Assembly: GCA_949152475.1 (NCBI GenBank)
Contig: OX424563.1
Coordinates: 37,396,120 to 37,460,119 of the forward strand
Reading direction: 5' to 3'
Source of the DNA: Terebella lapidaria
Taxonomy: Eukaryota; Annelida; Polychaeta; Terebellida; Terebellidae
DNA length: 64,000 nt
Shown here in pieces: positions 53,763 to 64,000 of this stretch (position 1 is its first letter; every line of letters starts with the position of its first letter). The position numbers were made by a program, and so were the translations under genes. A model generated the notes under the pieces. The model was given only the letters and a program-made list of their open reading frames with translations, was not told the DNA's origin and did not search any database.

Positions 53763-54838
53763 TGTAATGATTTTAAGCCGAAAATTGTGTTCGGCCAAGT
53801 TTTAATACCTGTTTGTTAATGTGGCTACACGATGTTTTACGGTCGTTAAATGAATTGAAAATTGATTCTAAGTGTGTATATATGATTGTCAAAGTTATCG
53901 TATTTTTTGGCTGCTTCGGTTGCTCTTCGGCTGACATCAGACCTTGATGGTCAAAATACACGATTACGTAAAAGTGCTCAGAAACGGATTTACAACAATG
54001 CAGTGAGCACTTTTTAACCTCAGTGAGAATCTTTTCACCTCTGTGAGAACTTTTACACCTCGGTGAGAACCTTTTCACCTCAGTCAAAACCTATTCACTT
54101 CTGTGAGAACCTTTTCATCTCAGTGTGAACCTGTTCACCTCAGTTTGAACCTGTTCACCTCAGTGAGAACCTTTTCACCTCAATGTGAACCAGTTCACCT
54201 CGGTGAAAACCTTTTCACCTCAGTGTGAACCTGTTCACCTCAGTTTGAACCTGTTCACCTCAGTGAGAACCTTTTCACCTCAGTGAAAACCTCTTCACCT
54301 CGGTGAAAACCGTTCCACCTCAGTGTGAACCTGTTCACCTCAGTGAGAACCTTTTCACCTCAGTGTGAACCTGTTCACTTCAGCGAGAACCTTTTCACCT
54401 CAGCCAGAACCTTTTCACCTCAGTCAGAACCTTTTCACCTCAGTGAGAACCTTCTCACCTCAGTGAGAATCTTTTCACTTCGGTTAAAACCTTGTGACCT
54501 CTGTTAGAACATTTTTTCACCTCAGTCAGAACCTTTTCACCTCAGTGAGAGCCTTTTCACCTCAGCGAGAACCGCTTCACCTCAGTGAAAACCTTTTAAC
54601 CCCAGTGAGAACCTTTTCACCTCTTTGAGAACCTTTTCACCTCAGTCAGAATCTTTTCAGCTCAGTCAGAACCTTTTCACCTCCGTGAAAACCTTTTCAC
54701 CTCGGTGAGAATCTTTTCACCTCATGGGAACCTTTTCACCTCGGTGCGAACCTTCTCACCTCCGTCAGAACCTTTTCACCTCAGTGTGAACCTGTTCACC
54801 TCAGTTTGAACATTTTCACCTCAGTATCAATCAGTTCA
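53763..54838 (+). repeat. LTR of element E, copy 1 with 20-bp array
   Basis: Starts TGTAATGATTTT after the purine tract AAGAAAGAGGGAG. About 230 bp of unique U3 are followed by some 40 copies of the 20-bp unit CAGTGAGAACCTTTTCACCT (about 53995-54835), which run straight into the second ORF3 stretch. Confidence 0.85.
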
Positions 54839-56090
54839 CTTGGCGTTTCCCGAAGACGGAGAAGGACAGCCACAGCTGATCCAGAGCTGGAGATGGATAC
54901 CGTTCCTGGAGCCAAGAAAGAGACTCCAAAAGATATCTCCAGTGATACCAAGAACGGGAGCGTCCTCATCCAGCACCAAGCAGAGTGTTCAGGCCAAAAC
55001 TACAGATATCTGAGCCCCTTCAACATCCAATGTGATTGTGACTACCTCTTCAGAGCCTGCTGCTGCCGCCCCTGCTGCTGCCGCCCCTGTCATTCTACTG
55101 TCCGAACTAAGATGATTCTTGACCGAACCGACGGCCGAAACCAAAGTATCCAGCCCGAAGGAGCTTCCGGCCGTGTCCACACAAGCAAAGTCCCCATTCT
55201 TGTTCCGGTTGCTGACCATCGACACAAGCCTGTTCGTGAACACCACACCAGGAAACGTCACTTTGGCTGACCAACCCGCGATCTCCCAGCTCGACCCCCC
55301 GAGGAGTGGCTCACTCCAAGAATTCTACAACGCCCCAGGTGACCAGAGTGTTGCCGGCTCCCCAGTCCGCTACCGTCATCCAGCCAGCAATAGTAACTCG
55401 AAGCAGCAGTTCGGAGAGTCAGGAATTCCGGAGCGCCGAAGCCCAATGCAGCCGAATACGCATCTTGGAGGACCAGGCAGCCATCATTTCAGATTACACC
55501 GTCCCGACAGAGGAACGTCCACCTCAGTTTCAAGCGATCACCCAAACGGGAGGGCAAGCGGCAACCCGAACAACTATTGCCGCCTTCGGAGGCCAGCATT
55601 TCCTTCCAGCTGATGACCTCGACAGTGCATTCTGGCTGTCATCCTATCTGTGTCGACCTTGGAGGAGGCTTCACCACTGCAATAGTGCCGCCAGCTCCTC
55701 AACAAGTATAGTACATCCCCGTCTGGTGGGTGCCTGATCAGTGGAGTCCGTCTGAATTTCGAGATTCAGGGGTCTATGCAGATACCTATGAAGTTCGTGA
55801 GACACCTTTGCACGTGCTGCCCTGCCGAAATCTCTACCGCATCGTCGACATGAATGTGAGCAACGACCGTCTGAAGAATGGCTGCTATCCTCCTCAGTGG
55901 TCCCTGCATCAACTGGATCTTCTCGGAGCCACTGCCCCGGCCCGAGGTACCAGTGGCGGTCGTACATGTGTGCCAGTCTCGTGTGACCAGAATGACGGTG
56001 AAGCCGGGAATACCCTTCCCACGTCCTCACCGAACTGACTCTTCGGATAGCGGTCCGGGAAGCAGTTGTTAAACATGTTCGTCGCAAGTA
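54839..56090 (+). pseudogene. ORF3 end of element E, copy 2
   Basis: Direct repeat of 52351 onwards. It shares PTAETKVSSPKELPAVSTQA, FLFRLLTIDTSLFV and the block DQWSPSEFRDSGVY...CRNLYRIVDMNVSNDRLKNG with copy 1. The two copies keep these peptides with few replacements, which suggests that the block was once protein-coding. Confidence 0.65.
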
Positions 56091-56112
56091 AAGTCGGCGC
56101 AAGACAAGTTCA

Positions 56113-56230
56113 GAGACTCCCAGTGACAGTTAATTGTAGTTAAGAGATACCAGGGAGTCTCACCGAAGACAAGAATCAAACCGAAGAGACACAATGACAT
56201 TTAATTTTAATTAAGAGGTACCAGTGTCTC
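56113..56230 (+). other. Twin hairpins, element E copy 2
   Basis: Hairpin 1: GAGACTCCC (56113-56121) with GGGAGTCTC (56153-56161). Hairpin 2: GAGACAC (56186-56192) with GTGTCTC (56224-56230). Both loops are 31 nt, share TGACA near the 5' side and TTAAGAG(A/G)TACCA at the 3' side. In copy 1 the left arm of hairpin 2 has one mismatch. Confidence 0.85.
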
Positions 56231-56559
56231 CGGAATAATTTGTGTTGTGTTATGGACTGCTATGAACTGTTTGACCCCCGGATATGTTCGGGATGATCAT
56301 TATCTAAGAAAGGGGGAGTGTAACGATTTTGAGCCGAAAATTGTGTTCGGCCAAGTTTTAATACCTGTTTGTTAATGTGGCTACACGATGTTTTACGGTC
56401 GTTAAATGAATTGTAAATTGATTCTAAGTGTGTATATATATGATTGTCAAAGTTCTCGTATTTTTCGGCTGCTTCGGTTGCTCTTCGGCTGACATCAGAC
56501 CTTGATGGTCAAAATACACGATTACGTGAAAGTGCTCAGAAACGGATTTACAACAATGC

Positions 56560-58545
56560 AGTGACCACTTTTTAACCTCAGTGAGAAACTTTTCACCTCT
56601 GTGAGAACTTTTTCACCTCGGTGATAACTTTTTCACCTCGGTGAGAACCTTTTCACCTCAGTCAGAACCTTTTCACCTCTGTGAGAACCTTTTCATCTCA
56701 ATGAGAACCTTTTCACTTCAGTGAGAACCTTTTCACCTCGGTGAAAACCTTTCCACCTCAGTGTGGACCTATTCACCTCAGTGGGAACCTTTTCACCTCA
56801 GTGTGAACCTGCTCACTTCAGCGAGAACCTTTTCACCTCAGTCAGAACCTTTTCACCTCAGTGAGAACCTTTTCACCTCAGTGAGAACCTTTTCACCTCA
56901 GTGAGAATCTTTTCACTTTGGTTAGAACCTTGTGACCTCTGTGAGAACATTTATTCACTTCAGTGAGAGCCTTTTCACCTCAGCGAGAACCGTTTCACCT
57001 CAGTGAAAACCTATTAACCCCAGTGAGAACCTTTTCACCTCAGTCAGAATCTTTTCACCTCGGTCAGAACCTTTTCACCTCGGTGAGAATTTTTTCACCT
57101 CCGTGAGAACTTTATCACCTCAGTCAGAACCTTTTCACCTCAGTGTGAACCTGTTCACCTCAGTTTGAACCTTTTCACCTCAGTGAGAACATTTTCGCTT
57201 CAGTATAAATCTTTTCACGTAAGTTTGAACCTTTTCACCTCGGTGAGAACCATTTCACCTCAGCGAGAGCCTTTCCACCACAGTGAGAACCTTTTCACCT
57301 CAGTAAGAACCTTTTCACTTCAGTAAGAATCTTTTCACCTCAGTGAGAACCTTTTCACCTCAGTGAGAATCTTTTCACTTCGGTTAGAACCTTGTGACCT
57401 CTGTGAGAACATTTATTCACTTCAGTGAGAGCCTTTTCACCTCAGCGAGAACCGTTTCACCTCAGTGAAAACCTATTAACCCCAGTGAGAACCTCTTCAC
57501 CTCAGTCAGAATCTTTTCACCTCGGTCAGAACCTTTTCACTTCCTCGAGAACCTTTTCACCTCGGTGAGAATCTTTTCACCTCCGTGAGAACCTTATAAC
57601 CTCAGTCAGAACCTTTTCACCTCAGTGTGAACCTGTTCACCTCAGTTTGAACATTTTCACCTCGGTGAGAACCATTTCACCTCAGCGAGAGCTTTTTCAC
57701 CACAGTGAGAACCTTTTCACCTCAGTAAGAACCTTTTCACTTCAGTAAGAACCTTTTCACCTCAGTGAGAACCTTTGACCTATGTGAGAAACCTTTTCAC
57801 CTCAGTGAGAACCTTTTCACCTCAGTGAGAATCTTTTCACTTCGGTTAGAACCTTGTGACCTCTGTGAGAACATTTATTCACTTCAGTGAGAGCCTTTTC
57901 ACCTCAGCGAGAACCGTTTCACCTCAGTGAAAACCTATTAACCCCAGTGAGAACCTTTTCACCTCAGTCAGAATCTTTTCACCTCGGTCAGAACCTTTTC
58001 ACTTCCTCGAGAACCTTTTCACCTCGGTGAGAATCTTTTCACCTCCGTGAGAACCTTATCACCTCAGTCAGAACCTTTTCACCTCAGTGTGAGCCTGTTC
58101 ACCTCAGTTTGAACCTTTTCACCTCAGTGAGAACATTTTCGCTTCAGTATAAATCTTTTCACGTAAGTTTGAACCTTTTCACCTCGGTGAGAACCATTTC
58201 ACCTCAGCGAGAGCCTTTCCACCACGGTGAGAACCTTTTCACCTCAGTAAGAACCTTTTCACTTCAGTAAGAACCTTTTCACCTCAGTGAGAACCTTTTC
58301 ACCTCAATGATAACCTTTTCACCTGGGTGAGAACCTTTTCAATTTGGTTAGAACCTTTTCACCTCATTCAGAACTATTTGCCTCAGTGAGAACCTTTTCA
58401 CTTCGGTGAGAACCTTTTGACCTCAATGAGAAGTTTTTGACCTCAGTGTGAGCGTTTTCACCTCGATGAGAACCGTTTCACTTCTGCGAGAACCTCCTCA
58501 TTTCGGTTAGAACTTTTTCACTTCAGAGTCAAAACCTTTTCACAC
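56560..58545 (+). repeat. 20-bp array with 462-bp higher-order period
   Basis: Roughly 100 units of CAGTGAGAACCTTTTCACCT, each near dyad-symmetric (GTGA...TCAC). The marker GTTAGAACCTTGTGACCTC recurs at 56921, 57383 and 57845, so a 462-bp block (23 units) has itself been amplified. The array stops about 35 bp before the TATA box. Confidence 0.93.
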
Positions 58546-58580
58546 TGGTGAGTAATTTTTCATTAAAGGGGAAGTTCCGG

Positions 58581-58588
58581 TATAAAAG
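58581..58588 (+). promoter_or_regulatory. TATA box of the element E LTR
   Basis: TATAAAAG follows the array by about 35 bp, with AATAAA 61 bp further on: the order expected of U3-R. The array is thus placed as an upstream regulatory region. Confidence 0.65.
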
Positions 58589-58700
58589 GCAGGGGGCAGT
58601 ACTCTGCACCGTCCATAATCTGTGGCTCAGGAATGCAGTGAACAGGCAAATAAATGTTTGGCAAATAACTCTTTCCATAGGTCATATTCATCATCACATT

Positions 58701-59332
58701 TTTGCAAGGTATATCATTTTAGATCAACAATTTCAAATGTGTTTTTGTTCAGAACATCTACTCTCCAATTGTGGTGAAAATAGACCATAAAATTTTGAAG
58801 CTGCAGATAACTCAAACCCGGTAACTGATGATGTTTCTAAACGCTCAGCCAATCAGATCCCTACAAGGCACCAGTCAGCACAGTTGAAACTTGTTTATAA
58901 ACAGAACCACATGCTATCAGTGCTGATTGTACTAGTATGTGAGAGGGATAGTACACACTGTACGTGTCAGGCAGTTAGCTGATCCAGCCACGGGCAGAGC
59001 TGCCGTGTTCACTGCCAGCCTGTCTGCTTGGTTATTTTTAAATCCCACTCCAGTCACTCAAATCTCTGGCCAGCAACATGCAATTAGGCCCCTCCCACAA
59101 AACCACCTGGTTTCAAATCTCCAAGTCCGACTGGAAGCAAGTTCAAACTAAAAACCCATGCAATCATGCAAGCAAACAATGAAGAAACCTCAGGGTTCTT
59201 GATCACGTTGATAAAAATATAAAGTTGAAATTAATGCATATAGCGTTTGCTAAGGTAATGAACTTGCATCCAATAATGTCCTCACACATTCACATATTGA
59301 TTATATACGAACCGATATTCTGCACTTGCACA
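58701..59332. other. Unannotated DNA
   Basis: No gene or repeat recognised. May include the end of the element E LTR. Confidence 0.4.
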
Positions 59333-59952
59333 TGTCCATGTTAAATACACACAGACTAATATTTTACACTTGCACATGTCCATATTAAATATACACAGAC
59401 TAATATTCTACACTTACACATGTACATATTAGATACACTTAGGCTGATATTCTACACATACACATGTACATATTAAATACACTTAGGATGATATTCTACA
59501 CTTACACAAGTACATATGAAATACACACAGACTGATATTCTACACTTACACACTACATATTAAATACACTTAGACTGATATTCTACACTTACACATGTAC
59601 ATATTAAATACATTTAGGCTGGTATTCTACACTTACACGTGTACATATCAAATACACAAAGACTGATATTCTATGCTTACACATGTACATAATAAATACA
59701 AACAGACTGATATTCAACACTTACACGTGTACATATTAAATACACTTTGTCTGATATTCTACACTTACACATGAACATAATGAATACACTTAGGCTGATA
59801 TTCTACACTCACACGTGTACATATTAAATACACACAGACTGATATTCTATGCTTAAACATGTACATAATAAATACAAACAGACTGATATTCTGCCTTACA
59901 CGTGTACATATTAAATACACTTTGTCTGATATTCTGCACTTACACATTTACA
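59333..59952 (+). repeat. 44-bp minisatellite, ~14 copies
   Basis: Unit of 44 bp with GATATTCTACACTTACAC and ATGTACATATTAAATACAC. Copies alternate between CACACAGACT and CACTTAGGCT endings. No coding sense. Confidence 0.92.
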
Positions 59953-60230
59953 GACTTCAGCACTTGACACAGGATTCAACTCCGAAACCGGTCGTGCAAC
60001 AAGCAGAGTACATTGTGAGTGACCTTTTTTGATATTGTTCTGTATTATTTTGTTTTGTATTAGATACTGGTCAGATTATTGACCGTATCTTCGCATTCAG
60101 GCTTCTTCAAACGTTTTATTTCCATTTTATACAATTGTTTTTATTTTTATAGTTTTATCCTTCGGTTTTATCATCCAAAACAATCACGTTCTGGTTTTAA
60201 TAGTTTCAAAATTAATTGCTGAAATGTATC

Positions 60231-60464
60231 ATGGCTCTTTCTAAACCTCCTCACTTTCGGTCTTTTTACACTCTTCTTCAATGCTTCCACCATCTTTCAC
60301 TGATGCTCCAGAAGTTTCAAGGCCAAGTCACCAGGGCTTTCAGTAAAAAACAACAACACCTGGATGACTTCATTAAACCTGCTTGTTTTGGTCCTCTAAT
60401 CAAACAAAAAATCCACAAAATCAATCAAACTTTCGGCCCACATTTCCTCTTTAGATTTATCTGA
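60231..60464 (+). pseudogene. N-terminal coding stretch of the Penelope-like element
   Basis: Starts MALSKPPHFRSFYTLLQCFH and continues with a Gln/Lys-rich helical region (FQGQVTRAFSKKQQHLDDFI). The next frame shows SDSDIANSVALVIQQAKSHFG. No known domain recognised. Likely the N-terminal extension of the ORF that carries the NADAR-like domain. Confidence 0.45.
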
Positions 60465-60618
60465 TTCGGACATTGCAAATTCGGTAGCTCTCGTCATTCA
60501 GCAGGCTAAATCTCACTTTGGCAAAAACTTCAGACTCCCACCACCCAGAAATTAATAAGCTCTACTCTTCCAAATTCCCCTATTCCAAATTCTAACTCTC
60601 AACCAAAACCTCAGACTT

Positions 60619-61047
60619 GTGAGGTTAAAGGTCACAAACACCAACTTAGTAAAATGTAATATATCCTGTCGTGGTATGAGATTCCTTAGCCTTGAGCACA
60701 TCTATCAGTATCAAAAAGCCCGGTACCATGACTGTCAACACCTAGACAATCGGATCCTGAGGGCTTCCCATGCAGGAGTGGCTAGACGTTTGGCTAGTGA
60801 AATTCGTAGTCTGTCCTCGTTCTGGCATAAAAGTAAAAATGGAATCATGCGTCAACTTCTTAAAGCTAAGTTTAATCCTTGCAAATCGTCCCTCGACACT
60901 CTGATGGGTCTAGCTGAAAGGGTGTAACATTGTCCATCCAGTTCCTGACAGCCACTGGGGTGTTAACCGTCATGGTCAAGGCTCTAACTTCTTTGGCCGC
61001 CTCCTAATGGACCTAAAACATGCAAACTCTGCTACTAACAACCCTTA
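60619..61047 (+). pseudogene. NADAR-like (YbiA/DUF1768 family) domain
   Basis: The 102-codon frame reads CRGMRFLSLEHIYQYQKARY, then ILRASHAGVARRLASEI, FWHKSKNGIMRQLLKAKF. These are the hallmarks of the NADAR fold: G-x-x-F-x-S-x-EH-x-YQ-x-x-KA near the start and M-x-x-x-L-x-x-KF in the middle. The last block, HWGVNRHGQGSNFFGRLLMDLK, is read in another frame just downstream (one frame change near 60925). NADAR proteins act on ADP-ribose-linked substrates, including ADP-ribosylated guanine in DNA. The source may be host capture into the retroelement. Confidence 0.75.
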
Positions 61048-61574
61048 ACCCTCTCGCTCTGTGCCTCCATCTTCAAATAACACCCTCTCTTAACCCTTCT
61101 CTCTGTGTCCACTTCTAACCGCTTCCAACTCCTTGACACTCTCTCTAATCCTCCTTGCCTCTCATCATCTGATGATTGGCCACCTCTCTCTCGTTCTTCT
61201 CCTGATAACTGCCTTAGCGCCACGCTCAAACAGCGTCCACGCTTTCCTTCTTCTCCTGAACTCTCACCCTCTTCTCTACCTAAAGGCAATTGCTCTCGCT
61301 TTGCCTCTCCTAAAAACTCTCCTAACACCACTTTCCATGTCTCTCCTGATAGTTATCAGAGGGCCCAAAATTCTTTGGGCCCTTCCTAACCTAACCTCCT
61401 CCACTGTCGTCCTCGGATCTTCTAACCTCTCGCATTACCAAATCACTCGGATCACCAAATCCCCCGTCAGTGATATCAAAGTTGTGTCTTATCCTGGAGC
61501 TTTGTTCAACCATCTCAGAATGATGTTCACGGCCTGTAAAAAAACATTTGATGGCCCCGTAAACTTAATCTTAA

Positions 61575-62280
61575 CCTTTTCGCTACTGAGCCACCCCTCA
61601 GCCTCCATACTGAGCCGATTCATGTATGAATTGATAGGATTTCTATATGTTTGATTATTTTTATTTAAAGATGTTTCAGAATAATTAGGTGCGAAAATAA
61701 AGTCATATTATAGTGTGCTATTTCTATATAGTATACTTTTCAACCATATTTCATCGGTTACCGTGGAAACAAGAAAAAAATCTAAGGACTAAACAGATGG
61801 CTATTCCCATTTTCTTTATCATACAGCCATATTCGAATTTGTAATGAGATATAATCCAATACATTTTACTCTAGTACTTGTAGTCTTCTATATTTGTGAT
61901 GAAGTGAATATCGTGAGTTTTGATGGTGTTTACAGCATGTTAATATCTTGATTAGTTATGGAGATGTTAAAGTTTTAGTGAAAATTGTAAGTAGTCCGAC
62001 CCATTGTAATCGGTATTTGTGACGTCACAAGTTTAATGACAGGTTAATTATTCAATTAACTAAACTATCAATTAAGCTTCTAGATTTCAATCGGTGGCAA
62101 TATGTATGTGCTAGTTTAGCGTGTAGGTACATTCTCGGGTATATATAACATTAAATACAATCAGTGGACAAGTACCTATACATATATTGGTTGTCAAAGT
62201 TATGGTTACGCAGCGTAACCATCAGTACAGCAGGAGGGGTGTGGTATGGTTACGCAGCGTAACCATGAGTAGTGAAAAGG
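61575..62280. mobile_element. TTAA-flanked MITE inside the SGNH-like domain
   Basis: Left end CCTTTTCGCTACTGAG and right end, inward, CCTTTTCACTACTCAT, with TTAA on both sides (61571-61574, 62281-62284). TTAA duplication with short inverted repeats is typical of piggyBac and Kolobok families. 706 bp, no transposase. Near the right end are two palindromes (see next). Confidence 0.82.
62202..62266. repeat. Paired 21-bp palindromes near the MITE right end
   Basis: ATGGTTACGC-A-GCGTAACCAT occurs at 62202-62222 and again, identical, at 62246-62266. They could be subterminal binding sites for a transposase or cruciform-forming units. Confidence 0.9.
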
Positions 62281-62699
62281 TTAAGTGTAGTCCTGAACAA
62301 TCGAAGCTCCAAACCAAGTGTTACTTCAATACCAGAGCTGAGGAATATGCTCAGCAGTGCTTTTTTCTCAGCAGTGATTTCCCCCCAACTCCAAAATTCT
62401 CATTCCAGAAATTAACTACTCAGACAATCTTCCCTCTGTAGAGAAGCTTAGATATGATTAACAGGGCTTTGGATGACATGAATTCAGCAATCTCACAGTT
62501 GTTAAACAGTTGGAGCCAATCAAGTTCTCCACACAGCCAGATAACATTCATTCGACTAAACGGCCAATGAAATGTTGAAATTCTGGCTCAGTCATTCTGG
62601 ATCAGTCATTTAAACTAAATCATTCTGAGAGTCCACCGAACTTCAGTACGACTAATAATGTTGTAAAGCTTTCCAAATTTTCACTTTCGGACACACATT

Positions 62700-64000
62700 G
62701 CTCTTCTAAATCGTGGTTTGACATTTGTTCCCAAACCCAAAATAACATTGGATACAGTTGAACAAGCTGTGCAAGATTTTGGTAGAAAACTCAAACTTCA
62801 ATATTATTCAATATTATCTCACCGTCCGAATTCATTTACAAATAGATCAAAATTCACTTCAAAATCTACCTGCACTCCATTCAGTTCCATGATTAACAAG
62901 CCTGTTTTAGATTGCATTTCTGCGATATATAAATAATTTGAAATTTGAAAATTCAACCAGGAACCAAAAACCTAACGAAAATGGAATTTAAAACTATAGA
63001 GGATTTACAAAATAACGTAGACTTGGTAATTAAAAAAGCAGATAAAGGTAGTGCAGTCGTAATTATGGATAGGCAAAATTATATTAACGAATGTTTTCGT
63101 CTATTATACAATCCAGCTCATTTCAGAGAAATTGACACTCCTCTTTACCTAGAAAATTCAGAAAAATTTACACAAATTTTAAAAGGATTACGCAATTCTG
63201 GCAGCCTTTCTGAAAAAAGTATTTCAATTTCTTTTACCACCAGAACGCCCTCGTCAAAAAAAATGTATATGCTACCTATAAATTCATAAACCCAAAGACT
63301 CCCCACCAATTGCAGATCTAATGCCTCCAGGACTCCCAATTGTTTCTGACTGCAGCAGTGAATCTGAAAAAGTTGCTATGAATATCGATTCATAATAAAA
63401 GATCACGCGAATAAGCATCGGTCATACATCAAAAACACGTATGACTTTTTATATAAAGTTAGAGGGCTTGATTTAGATCCAAATTCTTTACTAATCACTT
63501 TGGATACCAATATAAATCATGAAGAAGGAATCCAAGCAATTCAAAATGCATTTCCGACCCTGGAAAACAATGGACTATTCAACGATATAAAAGATTTATT
63601 GGAAATTTCACTTATATGTAATGACTTTGAATTTGATGGTAAGACATTACTACAAGTTTCAGGCACAGCCATGGGTCAGAAATATGCACCGCATTATGCA
63701 GATATTTATATGGCTGAATTTGAAAAGTAAGCATTACAAAATTGTACATTCAAACCAGATTGCTATTATAGGTATTTAGATGACATTTTCTCGAAATATT
63801 CAATTCTCATAGGGCATCAATTAAGTTCAAAGCTGAAATTAGTACTGATTCAGTTAATTTTTTGGATACTACTTTGTTCAGGAGCAAAGAAACACATTAG
63901 AAGCAGAAGTTTTCTTCAAACCAACGGAAACTGATCAGTTGCTGCATAAGCTCTTTTTTCATCCAAAACATACTCATAAAGGACTAATCAAGTCTCAAGT
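62700..64000 (+). pseudogene. Penelope-type reverse transcriptase, partial
   Basis: LLNRGLTFVPKPKITLD opens the domain. IKKADKGSAVVIMDRQNYIN (about 63027-63090) is the Penelope-family fingers signature. GTAMGQKYAPHYADIYM (from 63664) is the block before the active site, and YYRYLDDIFS (about 63755-63785) holds the catalytic YxDD. FFKPTETDQLLHKLFFHPKH follows near the window end. Several stops and frame changes are present. Penelope-like RTs are a retroelement class of their own, related to telomerase. The endonuclease and 3' end lie outside. Confidence 0.85.

Larger units (their letters stand above)
50979..58700 (+). mobile_element. Ty3/gypsy-type element E, 3' portions with zinc-finger ORF3 and long LTRs (family 3)
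   Basis: No gag or pol is seen. What is present is a 44-45-bp array, a zinc-finger/Arg-Ser-rich ORF3 region, twin hairpins, a polypurine tract and an LTR (53763 on), then a second run of ORF3 end, hairpins, tract and LTR (54839 to about 58700). The tract, hairpins and finger sequence tie it to family 1 (B). The arrangement is a direct duplication of the 3' end. Broken. The right LTR end is not resolved. Confidence 0.75.
56319..58700 (+). repeat. LTR of element E, copy 2 (long, array-filled)
   Basis: Starts TGTAACGATTTT after AAGAAAGGGGGAG. Unique U3 of about 240 bp, array to about 58545, then TATAAAAG (58581-58588) and AATAAA (58649-58654). An LTR over 2.3 kb, most of it array, is unusual. 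The 3' end is estimated only. Confidence 0.8.
61381..62440 (+). pseudogene. SGNH-hydrolase-like domain, interrupted by a MITE
   Basis: Before the MITE: VVLGSSNLSHYQITRI, in the place of the GDS(L) block, then VSYPGALFNHLRMMF and DGPVNLIL. After the MITE the same kind of sequence resumes with LNNRSSKPSVTSIPELRNML, which fits the conserved (G)xNNR block of such domains. SGNH esterase-like domains are known in ORF1 of CR1-type LINEs, where their role is debated. The nucleophile position here is SSN, where GDS is usual, so activity is doubtful in this copy. Confidence 0.6.
60216..64000 (+). mobile_element. Penelope-like retroelement with upstream NADAR and SGNH-like coding regions
   Basis: In order: a short N-terminal coding stretch (60231-60464), a NADAR-like domain (60619-61047), a Ser/Pro-rich linker, an SGNH-hydrolase-like domain (from 61381) that is interrupted by a TTAA-flanked MITE (61575-62280) and resumes after it, then reverse transcriptase of the Penelope type (62700 to the window end). 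All parts are on one strand and the only large gap is the MITE, so I read them as one element. No LTRs are visible here and the 3' end (where a GIY-YIG endonuclease might lie) is outside the window. It carries several stops and frame changes and is a decayed copy. Confidence 0.75.

Noticed and set aside
50979-58545. CRISPR-like direct repeat arrays
   Set aside because: Units are contiguous with no unique spacers, in a eukaryotic retroelement context. They are tandem arrays.
60667-60927. NADAR-like domain as a free-standing host gene
   Set aside because: It has a frame change, no intron-exon context and is followed by SGNH-like and RT sequence of a retroelement on the same strand.

Overview
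This window is a repeat-built stretch of animal nuclear DNA. I find no convincing host gene, tRNA or rRNA. The mix of animal Ty3/gypsy LTR elements, a Penelope-like retroelement, small DNA transposons and satellites, and the moderate AT-richness, suggest an invertebrate, most likely marine (mollusc or similar). That assignment is an inference of low confidence.

Layout. 1-3768 (- strand): the front part of Ty3/gypsy element A. 3769-15826: non-coding DNA holding a ~187-bp satellite, a 192-bp direct repeat, a hAT MITE with a perfect 8-bp target duplication (8230-8611), a solo LTR (10528-11231), a long-TIR MITE (11311-12580) and a CACTG-ended element with 5-bp flanking repeats (12826-15227). 15827-26011 (+): element B, same family as A, with two LTRs and a TTAT target duplication. 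26381-50222 (+): element F, a PNMA-type Ty3/gypsy element bounded by LTRs and a TAAT duplication. Inside it lie a fragment of a fifth LTR family on the - strand (28639-29480) and the almost whole, young element C (29828-40702, AATG duplication). 50979-58700: element E, 3' portions of a relative of B with very long LTRs filled by a 20-bp array. 59333-59952: 44-bp minisatellite. 60216-64000: a Penelope-like element whose upstream part encodes NADAR and SGNH-hydrolase-like domains, interrupted by a TTAA-flanked MITE.

The most interesting signal is shared by three LTR families (B, C, E). Each carries, between integrase and the 3' LTR, an extra ORF encoding C2H2 zinc fingers with acidic and Arg/Ser-rich regions. 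In B and C this ORF sits behind an apparent internal promoter that repeats the LTR promoter design: CRE, CCAAT, E-box and TATA in B; a 15-bp motif array plus TATA in C. In C the same ten-base motif is arrayed in the LTR, in front of the internal promoter and inside gag, where it is read in more than one frame. By analogy with the foamy-virus Tas/internal-promoter circuit, I infer a self-encoded transcription activator acting on arrays in its own LTR and internal promoter. B and E also share a pair of hairpins just upstream of the polypurine tract, in which the loops are alike but the stems differ and still pair.

All LTR elements are treated as fossils: A, B, E and F look broken, C looks close to whole. 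From LTR comparison by eye, B and C are young (about 1% LTR difference) and F is older (about 3-4%), which fits C being nested inside F.
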